Of a stretch of 64,000 nt of DNA, positions 1 to 13,256 are shown in pieces (the stretch's first letter is position 1; each line of letters opens with the position of its first letter). Under the pieces are notes generated by a model that saw only the letters and a program-made list of their open reading frames with translations, ran no database searches and was not told the DNA's origin. Source of the stretch: Warburgia ugandensis (Eukaryota > Streptophyta > Magnoliopsida > Canellales > Canellaceae); assembly GCA_035236585.1 (NCBI GenBank), contig CP141127.1, positions 75,435,495 to 75,499,494 of the forward strand, read 5' to 3'. A program made the position numbers and the translations under genes.

Positions 1-1299
1 AGTTAAAACTAAACTATTGATTCGGTTGGGCTTTATTAAATAGGGATACTTATTCGGTATTCTTCTGTTTCTAATTGAGAACAAAACAAAACTTAAAAAA
101 CATAAAACAAGAATAAGGATAAGACAAAATAAGGAAAACTGAAATAGCAATAAGACAAAAAGGACACAGAAGGAATTAAATGAATGGGTGTAAGGGTAAA
201 CTAGAATTTTCTCTGAAAATTCCTTTCTTCTTTTACCCGTAACTAAAACCAAGATGGTGACACAGGGAGGCATGTTTGAAACTTGAAATTCAACAATATA
301 GAAATGATTTTGGGAGAAACCCAAGTTAGGTTTTGCTTAAATCAGTGGATGTTTACAAAAATGAAAGTACTTGGTGAAAATGAATGAGAAATGAGAGCAA
401 AATCAGCAAAGAACAAAGGAAGAACATGATGACTAAGTAAAGAAGATGGTGACTAATAACAAAACAGGGAAAACACAACTGGAGAATGAGGGAGAAAATC
501 ATGGGAAAACATAGGAGAAATAATGATGGAAACAGAAGGAAAAGCTAGGAAGAAATAAGGAAGAAAAGTCATGAAGAACAAGTGATGAAAAAAATAGTGA
601 ACAAAAGAGGGAAAAAATTATTATGAAAATAGGAGAAGAAACAAGGAAAACAACAGTGGAAGATGAACAACGAGTTGTTGGACATGGGTTGGTGGAGGAA
701 ATGGATTAGGAGTAGCCCGTCGTAGGAGGGTTAAGGATGCATAAGATGGAGGAGTAGAGATCAATCCTCTTCTCAATTATACTCTTTGCAGTTCTCCCTC
801 TTCTAAGTGTTCGATTTGTTCTCAATCATGCATCCATCCCTCTCTTTATATAGATTTTTTTTTTTCCATAGAAGTTGTTTTTTATACTAATTCAACTTCT
901 TTCTTCCTCATCCAAATTTCGAAATTGTTTCTTAATTTCCTCCTATCTCTTTTTTTAGGCAGTTTTCTCTTAGATTGCATCTTGCATGATCTGGTCTATT
1001 TAGTTTAATATGAGTTGTCCAATTCATTTCTAGTTGATCTACAACATATAAAATTTAATTAGAATCATCTGATCCATGATTTAATCATCTAATTAGCTCC
1101 AATGATTATGTAGCCGTTAAATTTTATAAATCAATGGTTGGATGATCAATTGATACTAAGATGCATATTTAATCTAAAAATTCAAAATTGAGAGGTTAAA
1201 TGATCTAATTAGATGCAAAATTTGGAAAGTTTTAGTTAAAATTGAAGACTCAACACATGTATTGAAAAATATAAGTTTGGTTTTTTGAAGTATGAGTTG
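1..1299. other. Non-coding AT-rich DNA
   Basis: No reading frame with a recognisable product was found. Positions about 365-690 are strongly purine-rich on the plus strand (AGAA/GGAA runs). From about 700 to 850 there is a GGAGG-rich stretch followed by a TATATAG box near 847. The rest is AT-rich with no repeat I can name. It may be decayed retroelement sequence, but I cannot show that. Confidence 0.5.
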
Positions 1300-2720
1300 A
1301 GGGACTGTTTTACATGTTAAACATGCTTTTTTCTTAAAATGGATGGTTTTTCATATGTTTTTGGAATACATGAAAACAAAGATTTTAGCACGAGTTGTTA
1401 AGTAAATTGGTATATGTAAGCACAATTTTCATGGCCATGCCTAGAAATGTGATTCTTTATATAGTTAAATATACTAGCAAATCATGGATTTTGGAATGTC
1501 TATGTGAGATATTTTAAAAATGAGTATTGAAAGTTTTGGCATGCCAAATTATATGGCAAGAATTAAGTTCTTGAAAAAGAAAAGATTACAAATCATATCT
1601 TTGATGAGGTTTGAGATGAAAGATATCGGGTGTAATAATACCCAGGACATATGTTTTAAACATGATAATATGTCTAATGGAAACTACACTAGGAGGTAAT
1701 ACGGATTTGGCCTCTTGGCCTCCAACCACTAATGGTGGCAAGGTATCCATGCATAAAGTGGCACTAGATTCTTCTTGACTAGTGTGGTAGGAACAACCAC
1801 TTGAGGTGATCATGGCACCCTTTCAAAATATATCTATATAGCTCTACGAGGATACTGTGGTAGTCCCTCTAGGATACTAGAGGACACATGATTCAGTAAG
1901 CTAGTCATGAGCATAGTGAGTCCCATGAGATTTCTATTTTAGCTCTTGAGGAGCTAGATTATAGTTCTAAGATAGAGGCTAAGATGGTCGCTAATTGAGT
2001 ACTCATGATGAATTGGCAAATGTACTTGCCAAGGTGCAAGAGTACAAATGATATTTTGTCAGCTGGAGAATGATGATGTTATGATTTTACCAAATGACTA
2101 CTTACAAAATTTGATAATCTTAGTCTACTTGAATTATCAAGTATGATTATCATTTTATGTGAGTTGATTATATAGAAATTCATATGAATGCATGTAAATG
2201 CACTACATGGTATGTCTAAGGTAAGATAGATGTGTGATTTCATTTCATTATAATACATATTTTCAAAGCATGTGTGTGCTAAATGCCATTATTTTGAGTT
2301 TGTGGTGTAGGTTTATCTACTCTATATAGTCGTATACTTAACCTAATATAATAATATAGATCAACTCGAAAAGACGAAGAATGAGGAATAAAAGACTAAA
2401 AGAAAGGAATTTGAAGAAGAAATGCAAGTCATAAGACTATTTAAGATTGTCTTCCTTGTATTACATTGTTGAGTATGAATATATTTTTGCATGAAGTGCT
2501 ATTTGTCTATTACATTTATAATTAAGATGTGACTGAAAATCCTTGGCCATAATTTTCGAAAAGGATGATACTTGATGGGACTCAAATATGAGTAGTATTT
2601 TATGTCTAAGTTGACACTCAGGCTTTTTGCAAAATAAGTTCTTCTGAAAAGGTTATTTTGCATGAATTGTTTGTAAATGAAATTTTCAAATAGGGATCTA
2701 GCCTTTTGACAAGAATTTAA
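1300..2720 (+). repeat. Decayed gypsy-type LTR fragment
   Basis: This stretch aligns by eye, in the same orientation, with the 3' half of the solo LTR at 3648-6626. Shared blocks include a GGCCTC..GGCCTC segment (1711 vs 5592), GGGACAACCACT..GCACCCTTTC (1790 vs 5685), the GAGCATAGTGA block (1909 vs 5793) and a GACACTC(A/G)GG block (2609 vs 6490). It is more diverged than the solo LTR and lacks a recognisable 5' half. The boundaries are approximate. It codes for nothing; the 75-codon open frame on the minus strand inside it is fortuitous. Confidence 0.55.
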
Positions 2721-2734
2721 GAAGACAATTATGT

Positions 2735-3392
2735 TGGAAACCCGATTGATTAAAGCAGTGTCTATACCTCAAAGATAGATCCATGGGTAAAAGTCTTGGT
2801 CAACAAATCAATCAACATCTCAAAAGTATGACTCTTGATCATTGTCCTCTTCTATAGAATGTCACACACATATAGGTAATGCACCTATATATGCTTGCCC
2901 TTCAAACTAACGTTGTCATTTCTAATACATTGTAGCTAAGTTATAGCACTTAGCTCTATATAAATATTTGGCTGCAAATCTAGCTTCAAATCTTCTAAAA
3001 AACATTGAATGTCAATAGTCTTTAAGGTATACAAGCTACAAATTCAACTTTTATGATAGATATGGCAACAGGCTTTTGTCTCTTATACCCTACCAAACAT
3101 AAATATATACTTAGCTATGGGTTTCCTCTCATCCAAGTCACTTGCATGCAAATCTAAGTGGTACAAGGTCATTTGCTTAAAAGGTAGGATTAAAATTCTT
3201 AATACCCACTAAGTATTGAAGTACCATCTTAATTACATTTCAATGAGGGACACTAGGATCACTTTGAAACCTACTCAAAAGGCCAACAACAAAGCCCATA
3301 TCTAGTTTGGTGCATGTCATGACATACATTCAATTACTTATAACCTAAGCAAATGACTTAGATTCCATAACTTGCAGCCTAATCATATACAT
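2735..3392 (-). pseudogene. Decayed Ty1/copia pol: RNase H end
   Basis: Reverse-strand translation, with many stops, follows the C-terminal half of copia Pol. It reads MTCTKLDMGFVVGLLSRF near 3310, matching the family pattern CTRPDIAFAVG.L.R. A V-E-F-V-A-C segment near 3040 matches the RNase H motif (A)EY(I)A. D-L-L-T-K near 2800 matches the terminal DPLTK. It pairs with the RT remnant at 9841-10440; the two were one element before the LINE at 3393-9824 split them. It is too damaged to make a protein. Confidence 0.65.
3377..3392. repeat. 16-bp target-site duplication, left copy
   Basis: GCCTAATCATATACAT is present here and again at 9825-9840, flanking the RTE LINE. A 16-bp direct repeat is the size expected for target-primed reverse transcription. 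It shows that the LINE entered the copia element after the latter was already in place. Confidence 0.85.
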
Positions 3393-3647
3393 CATCAAGA
3401 CCCTATCCCAATTAGGGGTTGGCCACATGAATCTTGTTCCTCCATTCCACTCTATTAAGTGACATGGTTTTATTTAGTCTCAATCTTTTAAATATTTTCT
3501 CATCACTTCTATCCATGTTCTTTTGGGCCTTCCTCTTTTCCTTTTAGAACCTTCTACTTGCATTTCCTCACTCCTTCTAATTGGTGCCATTTTTGGTCTT
3601 CGTTGTTCAACCATCTAAGTCTAATCTCTCTCATTTTGTTACCTATT

Positions 3648-6626
3648 TATAATACCCTGAGCATTTTACGCTATTTTTGCATCCATTACAAAAATGAATT
3701 GGACATTCTATATGAAATTAACCATGTTAAATGTTCTATTTTATTTAAAATAGTAAACAAAGGAATTTATAAGAAAAATTAGTACCATTAGATTCTACTC
3801 AAGAAATGGAATTCAACGCCTCAAAGAACGCCGAAAATAGAGTTTGTATGAAGAAGTTACGAGCGCTTAAAGATAAAGGGCATTTTTGTAATTTAAATGT
3901 AAAAGCGAAAAAGGCAAAAAAAGCAGGGGGCCATTTTGATAACGGCACCCCCGTCTTCTTCCTCCTCTAACCAACATTCCAAAGGCTTCCACCACCACCT
4001 CTGTAGGGCGGCAACAATGGCGGCACCGCCATAGGCAGCACCACCTTCGCGGGCTATAAAAACCCTATTTCCCCTCCCACTCCAAGCATCATTTTTCCCC
4101 CTCTTCTCCTACTGTCTAAGCGAGGGTTCAAGCAAACTTTCATCGAAAAACCCTCCTATTTCCTGTGCAAATTTTGGCACCGGCCCGAGTTCTTCCTTCG
4201 GGCTGGCCGTCCTTTCCACTTTCTTTCTCCCCCTTCTTCCTCTGGTTGCACTGGAACTATGGGTTTTTCCCTTCTTCGAGTTTTCTGGCGACAAAGGGAG
4301 CTGCATCACAAAGAAAGGGTCACCATTTCTGGCTGCCCAGGTAAGCCCATTTCCCTCTCTTCTCTCTCTTTCTTTTCCCACAGATCCCAACCGGATCTAG
4401 TTAGTTTTTCGGCCTAAAATCGCCGGATTTCCAAAGAAAAACCATACGGGTTTAACACCCCTTGAAGACACCTTGTCCCAGGTGTGCACGGGAGTGACGC
4501 ACGCCCGTGACGAGCTCCCTGGGGGCGACACTCGAGCTTGCGTCACGTGTGGGCGCAGTCCCGGCTGGACCGGGACGCACGGGGTGTTCCGGGAGCCGAG
4601 ACGCATGCGCCTGGCGCTAAGGACGAGCTTGCATGACGCTCGCTAGAATGCCACTGCAGCACGTAGCTTAGGCGTGAGCGCAGACACGAGGCAATCGCGG
4701 TTAGACCGGGACACACGGGCGTCCTGGGAACCGTGACGCGTAGAGCCGCATGGACAAATCTGGTTCGTCTGTGATCATGCAATGCTAAAAATGCAATTTC
4801 ATGAGCTGTAGGACTCTGATTGACAATCTGAAAGAACTGTTGTGCCCGTAGTGACGATGCAAACCTAATGAGACTATAAAAATTAGGATCATAGGACTAT
4901 TCTACATGATTAGAGCCCAAAAACTCTTGAAATCTCATAGATCTACGAGATCAATAACCCTTGAATTGTAGATCTGACTATCCAAGTCAAATGTAAACCC
5001 ATTCAAAGCATCGGACAGGCTATCTGACCAAAAATGCAGATCTAGCCATTGATCTAGAGGTCTAAATAGTGAATTATAAATAGATAGAAAATGATGTGGA
5101 ATCTTTGTTATCCAAGATTTTATAAAGGAGACTCAGGGTCGGGTTGAGTAATGAAGGACGCAACTCCATGAAACATCGAGGTAGGTAGTCTGATACTACT
5201 AAGTTTTCAAATACATTTCAAACTTGAATGCTTTACTTGGCTTTAATTACTGTATTTAGCATGCTTTTTGAGATATGATGCTCTTATATGCGTACGTGGA
5301 TTTGTCTTCATGATTCATGGCCTTAAAGCAATTGAACCTATCACCGTGTTTAGCGTGCTTTTGGGATATGATGTTTTTGTACAAGCACATGGAATTATGG
5401 CTTTGAATGCGATTATTGGCATGAGCAGATTTTATGCATTTCTTGCATGCTTTGAAAACAAATGCCTAAATTTCATAATTTATGATATATGAGATTTGGA
5501 ATTATTTATATATATACTTTTTAATGGGCAGATCGCCGGATGAGGCAGTCCATGGTGGGCACTATGCTGAGAGGTTGTTATGTATGGGGTTGGCCTCCCG
5601 GCCTCTACCACCAAAAGGGTGGATGGTATCACTGCCAAAAAGGCATTGTCCCTTCCCTGACTACTATGGTAAATAGGGACAACCACTGGAGGTGCTCACG
5701 GCACCCTTTCGGGGATAGCCATAGTCCCGTGGAGGCTATGGTGGGTAGGTTTCTAGATACCGGAGCCACACGATTTAGCTATGTGCTAATCGTGAGCATA
5801 GTGACCCTATGATTTCAGTGTGATTGATATGCATGTAACATTGAGATGGTCGTATACGAGTACTCGTGACCAGTTGGTGTGACGTGTACGCCGATAGACT
5901 AATGTGCATGATACTAGCATCTGCTTGAATGATGACTATTTTAAGAGTTTCATGATTATTATATTTGACTCACTGGTTTCATACCTTTGCCGAGATCTTC
6001 GTATATGGATCTATTGATTTCTATTTCATGATTTTAATCCTATGTATATTGTTGAATACTAGATTATGAGAAAGGATTCCATGATTGAAATTGTATCAAT
6101 AAGCTTATGTTTTATGCATAACTATGCATGCTTACACAAAAAAGAATCATGATGTTTTACATGAAAAGCTCTTGGAATCATGCATGTTGCCTACCGTGTT
6201 TTCAAAATAGTAGTATCAGATCACCTACTGAGTATGAGAAATGCTCACCCAAATATATTATTTTTCATGATAGCTCCACTCACGAGTAGAAAAAGCATCA
6301 AGAAATGTTAGCGCTATGAGCAAGTAAATAAAGAAGGACAAGTATGAATGTAAGTAAACACTCAACCCTTTGGACATGTATATGTATGTATTTACAATTG
6401 GGCTGTGAGCTGTGACTGGATAGACCTAGGAAGACATTTATGATTACAGTAATTTTCAAAAACTACTTTGGTTGTTATGAAAGCAAATGACACTCGAGGT
6501 TTTCGAAATGAGTTTAAAAGAAAAGATTTTCCACTGCATTGCATCATTTTTATAAAATGGTTTTCAAATAAGGATGCATCCCACCCTAGGAATTAGATAT
6601 TACATTTAAAAACCCAGGTTGTCACA
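3648..6626 (+). mobile_element. Solo LTR of a Ty3/gypsy element
   Basis: The 2979-bp element is flanked by the 5-bp direct repeat CTATT (3643-3647 and 6627-6631) and interrupts the RTE LINE cleanly. It starts TATAATACCC and ends GTTGTCACA, comparable with TGTAATATCC and GGTGTTACA of the intact Tekay-like LTRs at 35822 and 43517. Its first 350 bp share their layout with those LTRs: an AATTCAACGCC..AAGAACGC block, then GATAACGGCACCCC at 3938. There is no primer-binding site or internal region, as expected after LTR-LTR recombination. The terminal TG has mutated to TA, so it is an old insertion. GC-rich DNA occupies 4440-4760. Confidence 0.85.
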
Positions 6627-6631
6627 CTATT

Positions 6632-9260
6632 AGTGCAACCTCTAAGTTTCCTCTAATGTATTCATTTCTAATTCTATCATTTCTTGTCTTACCACTCATC
6701 CATCTCAACATCTTAATTTTTGATACACAGCCTATGAACATGATGTTCTTTAACTGCCCAACACTCTGATCCATAGAGCATGGCCGACTACAGCCATCCT
6801 ATAGAATTTTTCTTTTAGTTTGGGTGACACTCATTGATGGCACGAAACTCCAGATGCACATATCCATTTATTCCATCCTGCTAGGATTCTCTAAGTAACT
6901 ACCCTCTCAATCTCTCCACTCTCATGAATCATCGATCCTAAGAACCAAAAGTGGTCTTTTAAGAGGACTTCTTGGTTATTAATCTTTACTGGTGCTCCAC
7001 TCCCACTCCTCTCCTCATTAAAATTGCATTCCATATACTCTGTCTTAGTTCGGCTAATTTTAAATTCTTTAGGTTCTAATGCTTCTCTCCATGACTCAAG
7101 CTTTGTGTTTATGCCCTCCCTTGTCTCATCAATTAAAACTATATTATTTGCAAATAGCATGCACCATAGAATCTCCTTGTGCAGATGTTTATTAACACAT
7201 TCATAACCAATGTGAAAAGGTATAGCCTCAATGCCAATCCTTGGTGCAATCCTATAATGATAGGAAAATCATCGGTCTCTCTACTACTGGTCTTAACATT
7301 TGTTACTACTCCCTCATACATATCTTTAATTATGCTATATACCCTCGTGAAACCTCTTTTTCGCCTAACACCCTCCATATTAACACTCTAAGGATCCTAT
7401 CATAAACTTTTTCTAAGTCAATAAAGACTATGTAGAGGTCCTTCATCATCTCCCTATATTTCTCTTTCAATTGTCTTAGTAAAAAAATAGCTTCTATCAT
7501 AGACCTCCTAGGCATAAAACCAAACTAGTTCTCCAATACACTTGCATCATACTGTAGCTTCTTCTCAATCACTCTTTCAAAAAGTTTCATAGTGTGGCTC
7601 ATAAGTTTGATCTCTTGATAATTAATGTAGCTCTATATGTCTCCTTTACTCTTATAAATTGGTAAAATAGAGCTCTTCCTCCATTAATCAAGCATTTTCT
7701 TTAATTTTATAATCTTGTTAAATAATTTGGTCAACTAAACTATTTCAATATCTCACATATGCTTCTAAACCTCTATTAGTATACCATCAGGTCCTAAGGC
7801 CTTTCTTGATTTCATCTTTTTCAAGGCTTCTTTCACTTCAGGTATTCTAATCTTATGGTCATATCTATAATGTTTAATGTTATTTAGGTTTGTAGAACTT
7901 TCAATCCCTATAATCTCAAGGCAGTTGTCATTTATCAATTTTTTAAAGTAACTTTTCCACCTTTGTTTAATCTTATCATCTTTGACTAGTACCCTTTGAT
8001 CATCACTTCTAATGCACTTAGTGGTCTAAGTCCTTACCCTTCTATTGTCTTATTTTTACAAGTTTAAACACATCTTTCTTACCTTTTCTTAATCTAGGTC
8101 TATTATAGAGATCATCAAATACCTTAAGTTTAGCCTCACTTACTATTCACTTAGCAACCTTTATGGTATTCTTATATTGTTCATAGTTTTCATTATTTTT
8201 AGTATTTTGTCATGTTTTAAAATACACCCGTTTTTCTTTAGTAACTTTTTGCACAGTTTCACTCCACTACTAAGTTTTCTTTACTAATTGCCTTTTACCT
8301 TTAGATACTCCTGAGACATATTTTGCCACTTTCTTAATGAACTCAGCCATATTAATCCAAATGGTGTTTAATTTTGTTTCATTGCTCCAGTTCCTTCTAC
8401 GATCAACTTATTTGTGAGTGAGGTTATTTTCTCTCCTTTTAAGTTCCACCACTTAGTTTATGAACACCTGTTAAGTTCATTTCCTTTCTGCATCTTTTAA
8501 TGTAGATCTTCATAACCATTACCCTATGTTGTGAGGTTAAACTCTTACCAGATATCACCTTACAATCCTTACACATTGATCTTTCGGTATTCCTAAGTAA
8601 CAAAAAGTCTATTTAGCTTTTATGGAGTCCATTTTTAAAGGTTATTAAGTGTTCATCCCTCTTCTTAAAGAATGTGCTTGTGAGGACCATGTTATATGCC
8701 AAAACAAAATCGAGGATAGGTTCTCCAATCTCATTTTGTTCTTTGATATCATACCCTCCATGTATCCTATCATATCCTTCCTTTTCTTTTCCCATATGGC
8801 CATTTATGTCTCCTCCTATAAATATTATCTCTATGTTAGAAATTTCTTGCATGACTCCCTCCATGTCTTCCCAAAACTGTCTCTTAATTATATCTTCTAA
8901 CCATACTTGTGGTGTATATGCACTTATAGCATTTATGATCTACTCTCATAGAACAAGTTTTATTATTATAATTCTATCACTAGTTCTTTTAATGTATACA
9001 ACTTTATTCTTTAATTCTTTATCCACTACTATTCCTATGCCATTTATATTACTATCCTTTCCTACATACCAGAGTTTATACCCATCAATTTCTCTAGTTT
9101 TAGCCCTTTCCACTTGGTTTCTTGGATACAAGCTATGTTGATTCTCCTATGTTTCATCGTATCTACTAACTCTAGACACTTACCTATCAATGTCCCTATA
9201 TTCCATGTGGTGTTATCAATCTTATGCTCTTGAGATAGCCTATTTACCCACGCACTTCTC
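6632..9260 (-). pseudogene. RTE LINE ORF remnant (endonuclease-RT)
   Basis: This is the broken coding part of LINE copy 1. Reading leftwards from about 9130, there is an apurinic-type endonuclease: N-H-M-G-K style D-I-N-G-H-M-G-K near 8800 (family GDFNGHVG) and conserved Y-D-R-I-H-G-G-Y-D. RT follows: the IEKK..E..FGF.PGRST block lies around 7500-7580 with stops, FIDLEKVYDR at about 7410, and the active-site segment FANNIVLIDE at 7126-7155, where the FADD family motif has both aspartates replaced. The C-terminal basic region continues left of the solo LTR at 3393-3647. Many stops and frameshifts are present and no product is expected. Confidence 0.8.
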
Positions 9261-9279
9261 GACCCCTATGACATGAACA

Positions 9280-9470
9280 TCTACTTTCCATTACACCTAG
9301 GTTCTGATGTAGAGTATCACTTTCGAGGGGACACTTTAGCAGCTCTTGCCCATTTTCCACTAAACCTAGGATTCAATATAGTGTGTCGCTTCCAGGAGAA
9401 TGTCCTAACAACCCTTGCCCATTTTTCACTCCACCTGGGATCCAATGCAGCATGTTGCTTATGGAGGTTG
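9280..9470 (-). repeat. 69-bp repeats in LINE copy 1 leader ORF
   Basis: Three diverged copies of a unit of about 69 bp correspond to the tandem repeats at 14209-14400 in LINE copy 2. Each unit carries a CCTAGGTTC..ATG..GT type block followed by a GCCCATTTTCCACT-like block. They lie just upstream of the endonuclease domain in element orientation. Confidence 0.6.
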
Positions 9471-9526
9471 CCTTAGCTTGAGAAAATGTTAGTTATCAAT
9501 TCATGTCATGTTAAGGTTGTCGTATT

Positions 9527-9742
<216 letters not shown>

Positions 9743-9840
9743 AAAGGTTTTACTTGCTGGCTAGCATCTAACACAAAACCCACCTCCTTTCATATCCAGG
9801 CTTAGGACTAGCATTGATGGAGTTGCCTAATCATATACAT

Positions 9841-10440
9841 ACTCCCATAAAAAAAGGCTTATGCATAGTGGTTATATCTATTAAGCTCAAAACCATATTC
9901 CAAAATAACCTTGTGGAGAGTATGATATCACTACCTTGGAGATTGTTTTAGTCTATAAAGAGACTTAACTAACATGTATACTTTACATTCAGAAGATTTA
10001 TCCTAAAAATCCTCAAGAACATCCATATAGATTTCTTTGTCCAGGTCACCATTAAGGAAGGTCGTCTAAACATCTATGGTGTAATTCATATCCAAATGTT
10101 CAACTATGGCCATCAAATTTCTAATTGATGTATATCTAGATATGGGAGAGAAAGTCTCCTGATAATCAATTCCTGCAACTTGATAAAAGCCTTTGGCAAC
10201 TAGCCTAGACTTATACTTTTTAGTTGAGCAATCTGATTTTAGTTTTTTCTTGAAGATTTATTTACAACCAATGGCTTTTCTACCTTTACGTAAATCATCA
10301 TAAACCCAAACTTAGTTCTTTATACGAAATCCTTTTTCCTAAATATTCGCTAGCAACTTATCAACATCCATTTGTAATTCATCATCAGCCATGATATCCT
10401 CTACTATCTCTCCTAACATCAATAGCCCCTAAGAGAAGAA
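9841..10440 (-). pseudogene. Decayed Ty1/copia pol: RT domain
   Basis: The reverse-strand translation shows KSRLVAKGFYQVAGIDYQET at about 10210-10150, which matches the copia RT start (K.RLVAKG..Q..G.DY.ETF.PV). It is followed by S-I-R-N-L-M-A and then T-F-L-N-G-D-L, matching T(A)FL(N/H)G.L. The upstream part corresponds to W.D.P.G.K.IGCKWIFK.K and the downstream part near 9950 to LKQ.PR.WY. Stops interrupt it repeatedly. It is the other half of the element whose RNase H end lies at 2735-3392. Confidence 0.75.
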
Positions 10441-12025
10441 GATGGTGTCATCCCAAGAGTGGGGTGAATTGGGCCCTTTTTAAATTATTTGTGGACATAT
10501 GAAGCCTAAGTGCTTAAATCTAAGAATGTGTGAAGAATAATGGAAATTGATCCCACATAAGAGAAATAAGAATTTTATAAAGGTTCAACCAAACTATATG
10601 GTGCTTACGTGCTCTCTCTTAAGGAATCCCTTTCCTTGAGTTCTTCACTAATCTCAATGAATTTACACCCCAAGACCTATAATTGCTTGGTTACGGTGCA
10701 ATTAAGCTACACACTCAATCAACCAAGAAACAAACCAACTCCTTAACCAAGAGAACACCTATCTCAAACCAACTTGAAATCTTCAAGCTAAGAAAGAAGA
10801 AAAGTGAAAACTTGTACAAGAATTGAGTGCAAAGACTAAAGTGTACAAGTAAAAATAAAGAGAACTACCAAAATTTAAAAATGAAGAATTTTACCATAGC
10901 TTGCTTCAAAAATGAACTAGTACTTCAAATGTGATCTATTGAGGCTAAAATTTTGATTTTTCATTATTTTTATTTTTTTTAATTTTAGTGACCCTTTTAT
11001 CAACAAAAGCTTCATGCTAGTACAAGTTGCATATTTTATCAAAAAATAAAAAATTAGTTAAGTGCAAAAGACATGAAACCACATAATGTGGCTACAATTT
11101 GACATTATGCAGCATATTTTGACATCTTGGTTTTCTATGTTTTCCAAGACCGTCCAAGGGAAACTGCCCACTAATAGTACTTCAAAAAACTTAGAAGAAT
11201 TTTTACTTTATATCCCCAAAAAATAGATGGGGAGAGGAATTATAGATAAAAGTGCAACGAGTCACAATTCACAACCATTCACTGCAGAACTCATATGTGG
11301 ATAGGGTATTTAATTTGATAAGAAGTTGAATTGTAGGATGTGTCCACTAAAATTAAGGAAAATTTCAAATATGTGGCGTGGCCAATTTTTCAAGAAATAT
11401 CAAATATAGTTCTCTCTTTTCTAAAATGTCAAATACCCAAACATGTTTTTCTCCTCTCCTTTAATGATCCATCCTCCATTAAGAACCCGAAGGAATCTTC
11501 TTTATTAGATTTGAATTTTTCATAAAAAGACAATTTTCTTTAAATTCTTACTTTGATCTCATTATTTTGTTAAATAAAATTAGAATGCTTCTCTCTCTTT
11601 CACTATTTGAGGAATGTATATGGTATCCTATTGTAAGTGCGTATGGCATCTCAACATTTTCTGAGTAGCAATCTAGCAAACAAATCGTCTTCAAATTAGT
11701 GCTGCCAATCGGGTTGGATTATCTGAAATCCAGCCTGATCCAACCCAGATGGATTGGATATAAATTGCAAAATCCAAAACATGGATTGGATTGGAATTGA
11801 TTTTTAAAATCTAAATTGAAATTGATTAGATACCAATTGAGGCACTAATTCGCGGATTTTCCAAACCAATCAGTAATAAAACATAAACCTTTTCCTGATG
11901 ATTGTGTAACAATGGTTATCTCTTGCATAAAAGAATTTTGAACAAGATCTTTACAAACTCAAACAAAATGGGTAAACGAATGACTATATGCCATTCCATT
12001 TGTATTGATGTCTAAATTGCGCCTT
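10441..12025. other. Non-coding, probably transposon-derived DNA
   Basis: No credible gene was found. The stretch at 10448-10800 starts with a CATCCCAAGAG.GGGGTGAATTGGG-like sequence that I associate with plant LTR or leader sequences next to copia elements, but no matching second copy is in the window. Positions 11695-11860 are rich in GGATTGGAT/ATCCAA repeats. The remainder is AT-rich DNA that includes the 3' flank of XTH-A. Confidence 0.4.
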
Positions 12026-13138
12026 TTAAGATTGCAGGGAATTGGTGCATTCCACCGGGTGGCCTTGAGGAAACCATTTGCTATCTTTGCAATAGTCATA
12101 GATCATGTAATTTTTCTGCACCCATCTCAATCTCTCTTGCTGCGTCGAATCCATCTCTTCCTTGAGCCAAGCATTCTGGGAAGAAGGAGACTTCGAAGCG
12201 CATGAAGAAGAACCTGATGACACCACGCACGCATTCTCATTGAATTTCCTGTAGGAAGCGGTGAAGGGCGCTTGTGACCAATCAGTTTTGATGAGTCCAC
12301 CCCTTGTAGCCCAGTCATCTGCATTCCAGAGACTCGAGTAGATTTTCATGGGTTGGTTCTTTGGGAATGGAGCACCAATCGACTCCGAATTCTTGAATTC
12401 TCTGATGGGAGTGCCGTCTACAGAGAAGCTGAAAAAAGGAAAGAGAGTACAGTAACAAGAACCAAAATCATTGAAAGATGCTGGATAATACATATCCGAA
12501 TGGAAATCAATCAATTTTTTAGATAATGATAAAGGGGGTTTGGTTCGAGGGCTTACATAATGCGTTGGGAATTCCAGAGAATGGAGTAGGTGTGGAATCT
12601 GCAGTTGGGTCGAACCAGAGATAAAATTGCTGCTCCCTGTTACCTTTACCTTGAGCAAACACATTGGTATGAAGAACATATGGATCTCCACTAAGGTTAC
12701 CAAGGAACTCGAAGTCGATTTCATCCCAATTAGACCATTTTTGAGGATAGCTGCAACCCATAACAGGTATCCCATATCAGTCACTCATCTAAGTTACAAA
12801 GAAGCACGAACTAATCCTGCCTACGTGGAAAATAAGTAGGAGAGAGGTACAGATACTCACATAATAGGCAGTGACAGTGCCGGCAGAGTTGCCAGGAACA
12901 AGCTTTAATTGCATATCAATCTTGACAAATAGATATTCATTTTCGGACTGAAAACCAGACCTAGAAGCCTTATCAAGAGACAAAGTAGCTCCCCGTTATT
13001 TGAAATCTTGCCTCTGCCATCACCCCAGGTGATGTCGAAGTCGTGGTAGAAACTGCCACCAGAAACAGCCAATAAGGAGCTCGCCAGTAACATGGCCAAC
13101 AAGAACATCATCATATTTGGAGAAGAAGAGGCAAACAT
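12026..13138 (-). pseudogene. XTH-A: xyloglucan endotransglucosylase/hydrolase
   Basis: This is a GH16 XTH copy, closest to XTH-B in the window. Exon 1 is 13138-12861, exon 2 12750-12557 and exon 3 12428-12026, with GT..AG introns of 110 and 128 bp at the same positions as in XTH-B. The signal peptide, the catalytic motif [10 protein letters not shown] with its glycosylation site NLS, and the C-terminal [12 protein letters not shown] are all visible. Three indels break it: a 4-bp deletion in exon 1 after GELL (near 12990), one extra A at the start of exon 2 (near 12740) and a missing T at 12595-12600 (GATTCC where XTH-B has GATTTCC). Exon 3 is still fully open. Trp stands where XTHs normally have Arg before FPQG. 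It probably makes no enzyme, although the promoter-like TATA box is kept. Confidence 0.85.
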
Positions 13139-13249
13139 TGTTGTATCAGGTAGCAGTTATAAAATCCACAAAAAATGAGAGCTCAAATGGAGAGGAACTA
13201 TTGAATACTTAAATTTGCAGTGGATGGTTTGTGATAGAGAGAACGAGGC

Positions 13250-13256
13250 CTTTATA
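13250..13256 (-). promoter_or_regulatory. TATA box of XTH-A
   Basis: TATAAAG on the minus strand lies about 112 bp upstream of the XTH-A ATG. That is nearly the same distance as the TATATAAA of XTH-B from its ATG. Confidence 0.6.

Noticed and set aside
4109-4782. Three minus-strand frames of 69-93 codons in the solo LTR
   Set aside because: They have no family motif and sit in the GC-rich part of an LTR. Fortuitous.
12127-12324. Alternative frames over XTH exon 3 (also 19236-19467)
   Set aside because: They are shadows of the XTH exon in other frames; the GH16 motifs are in the annotated frame.
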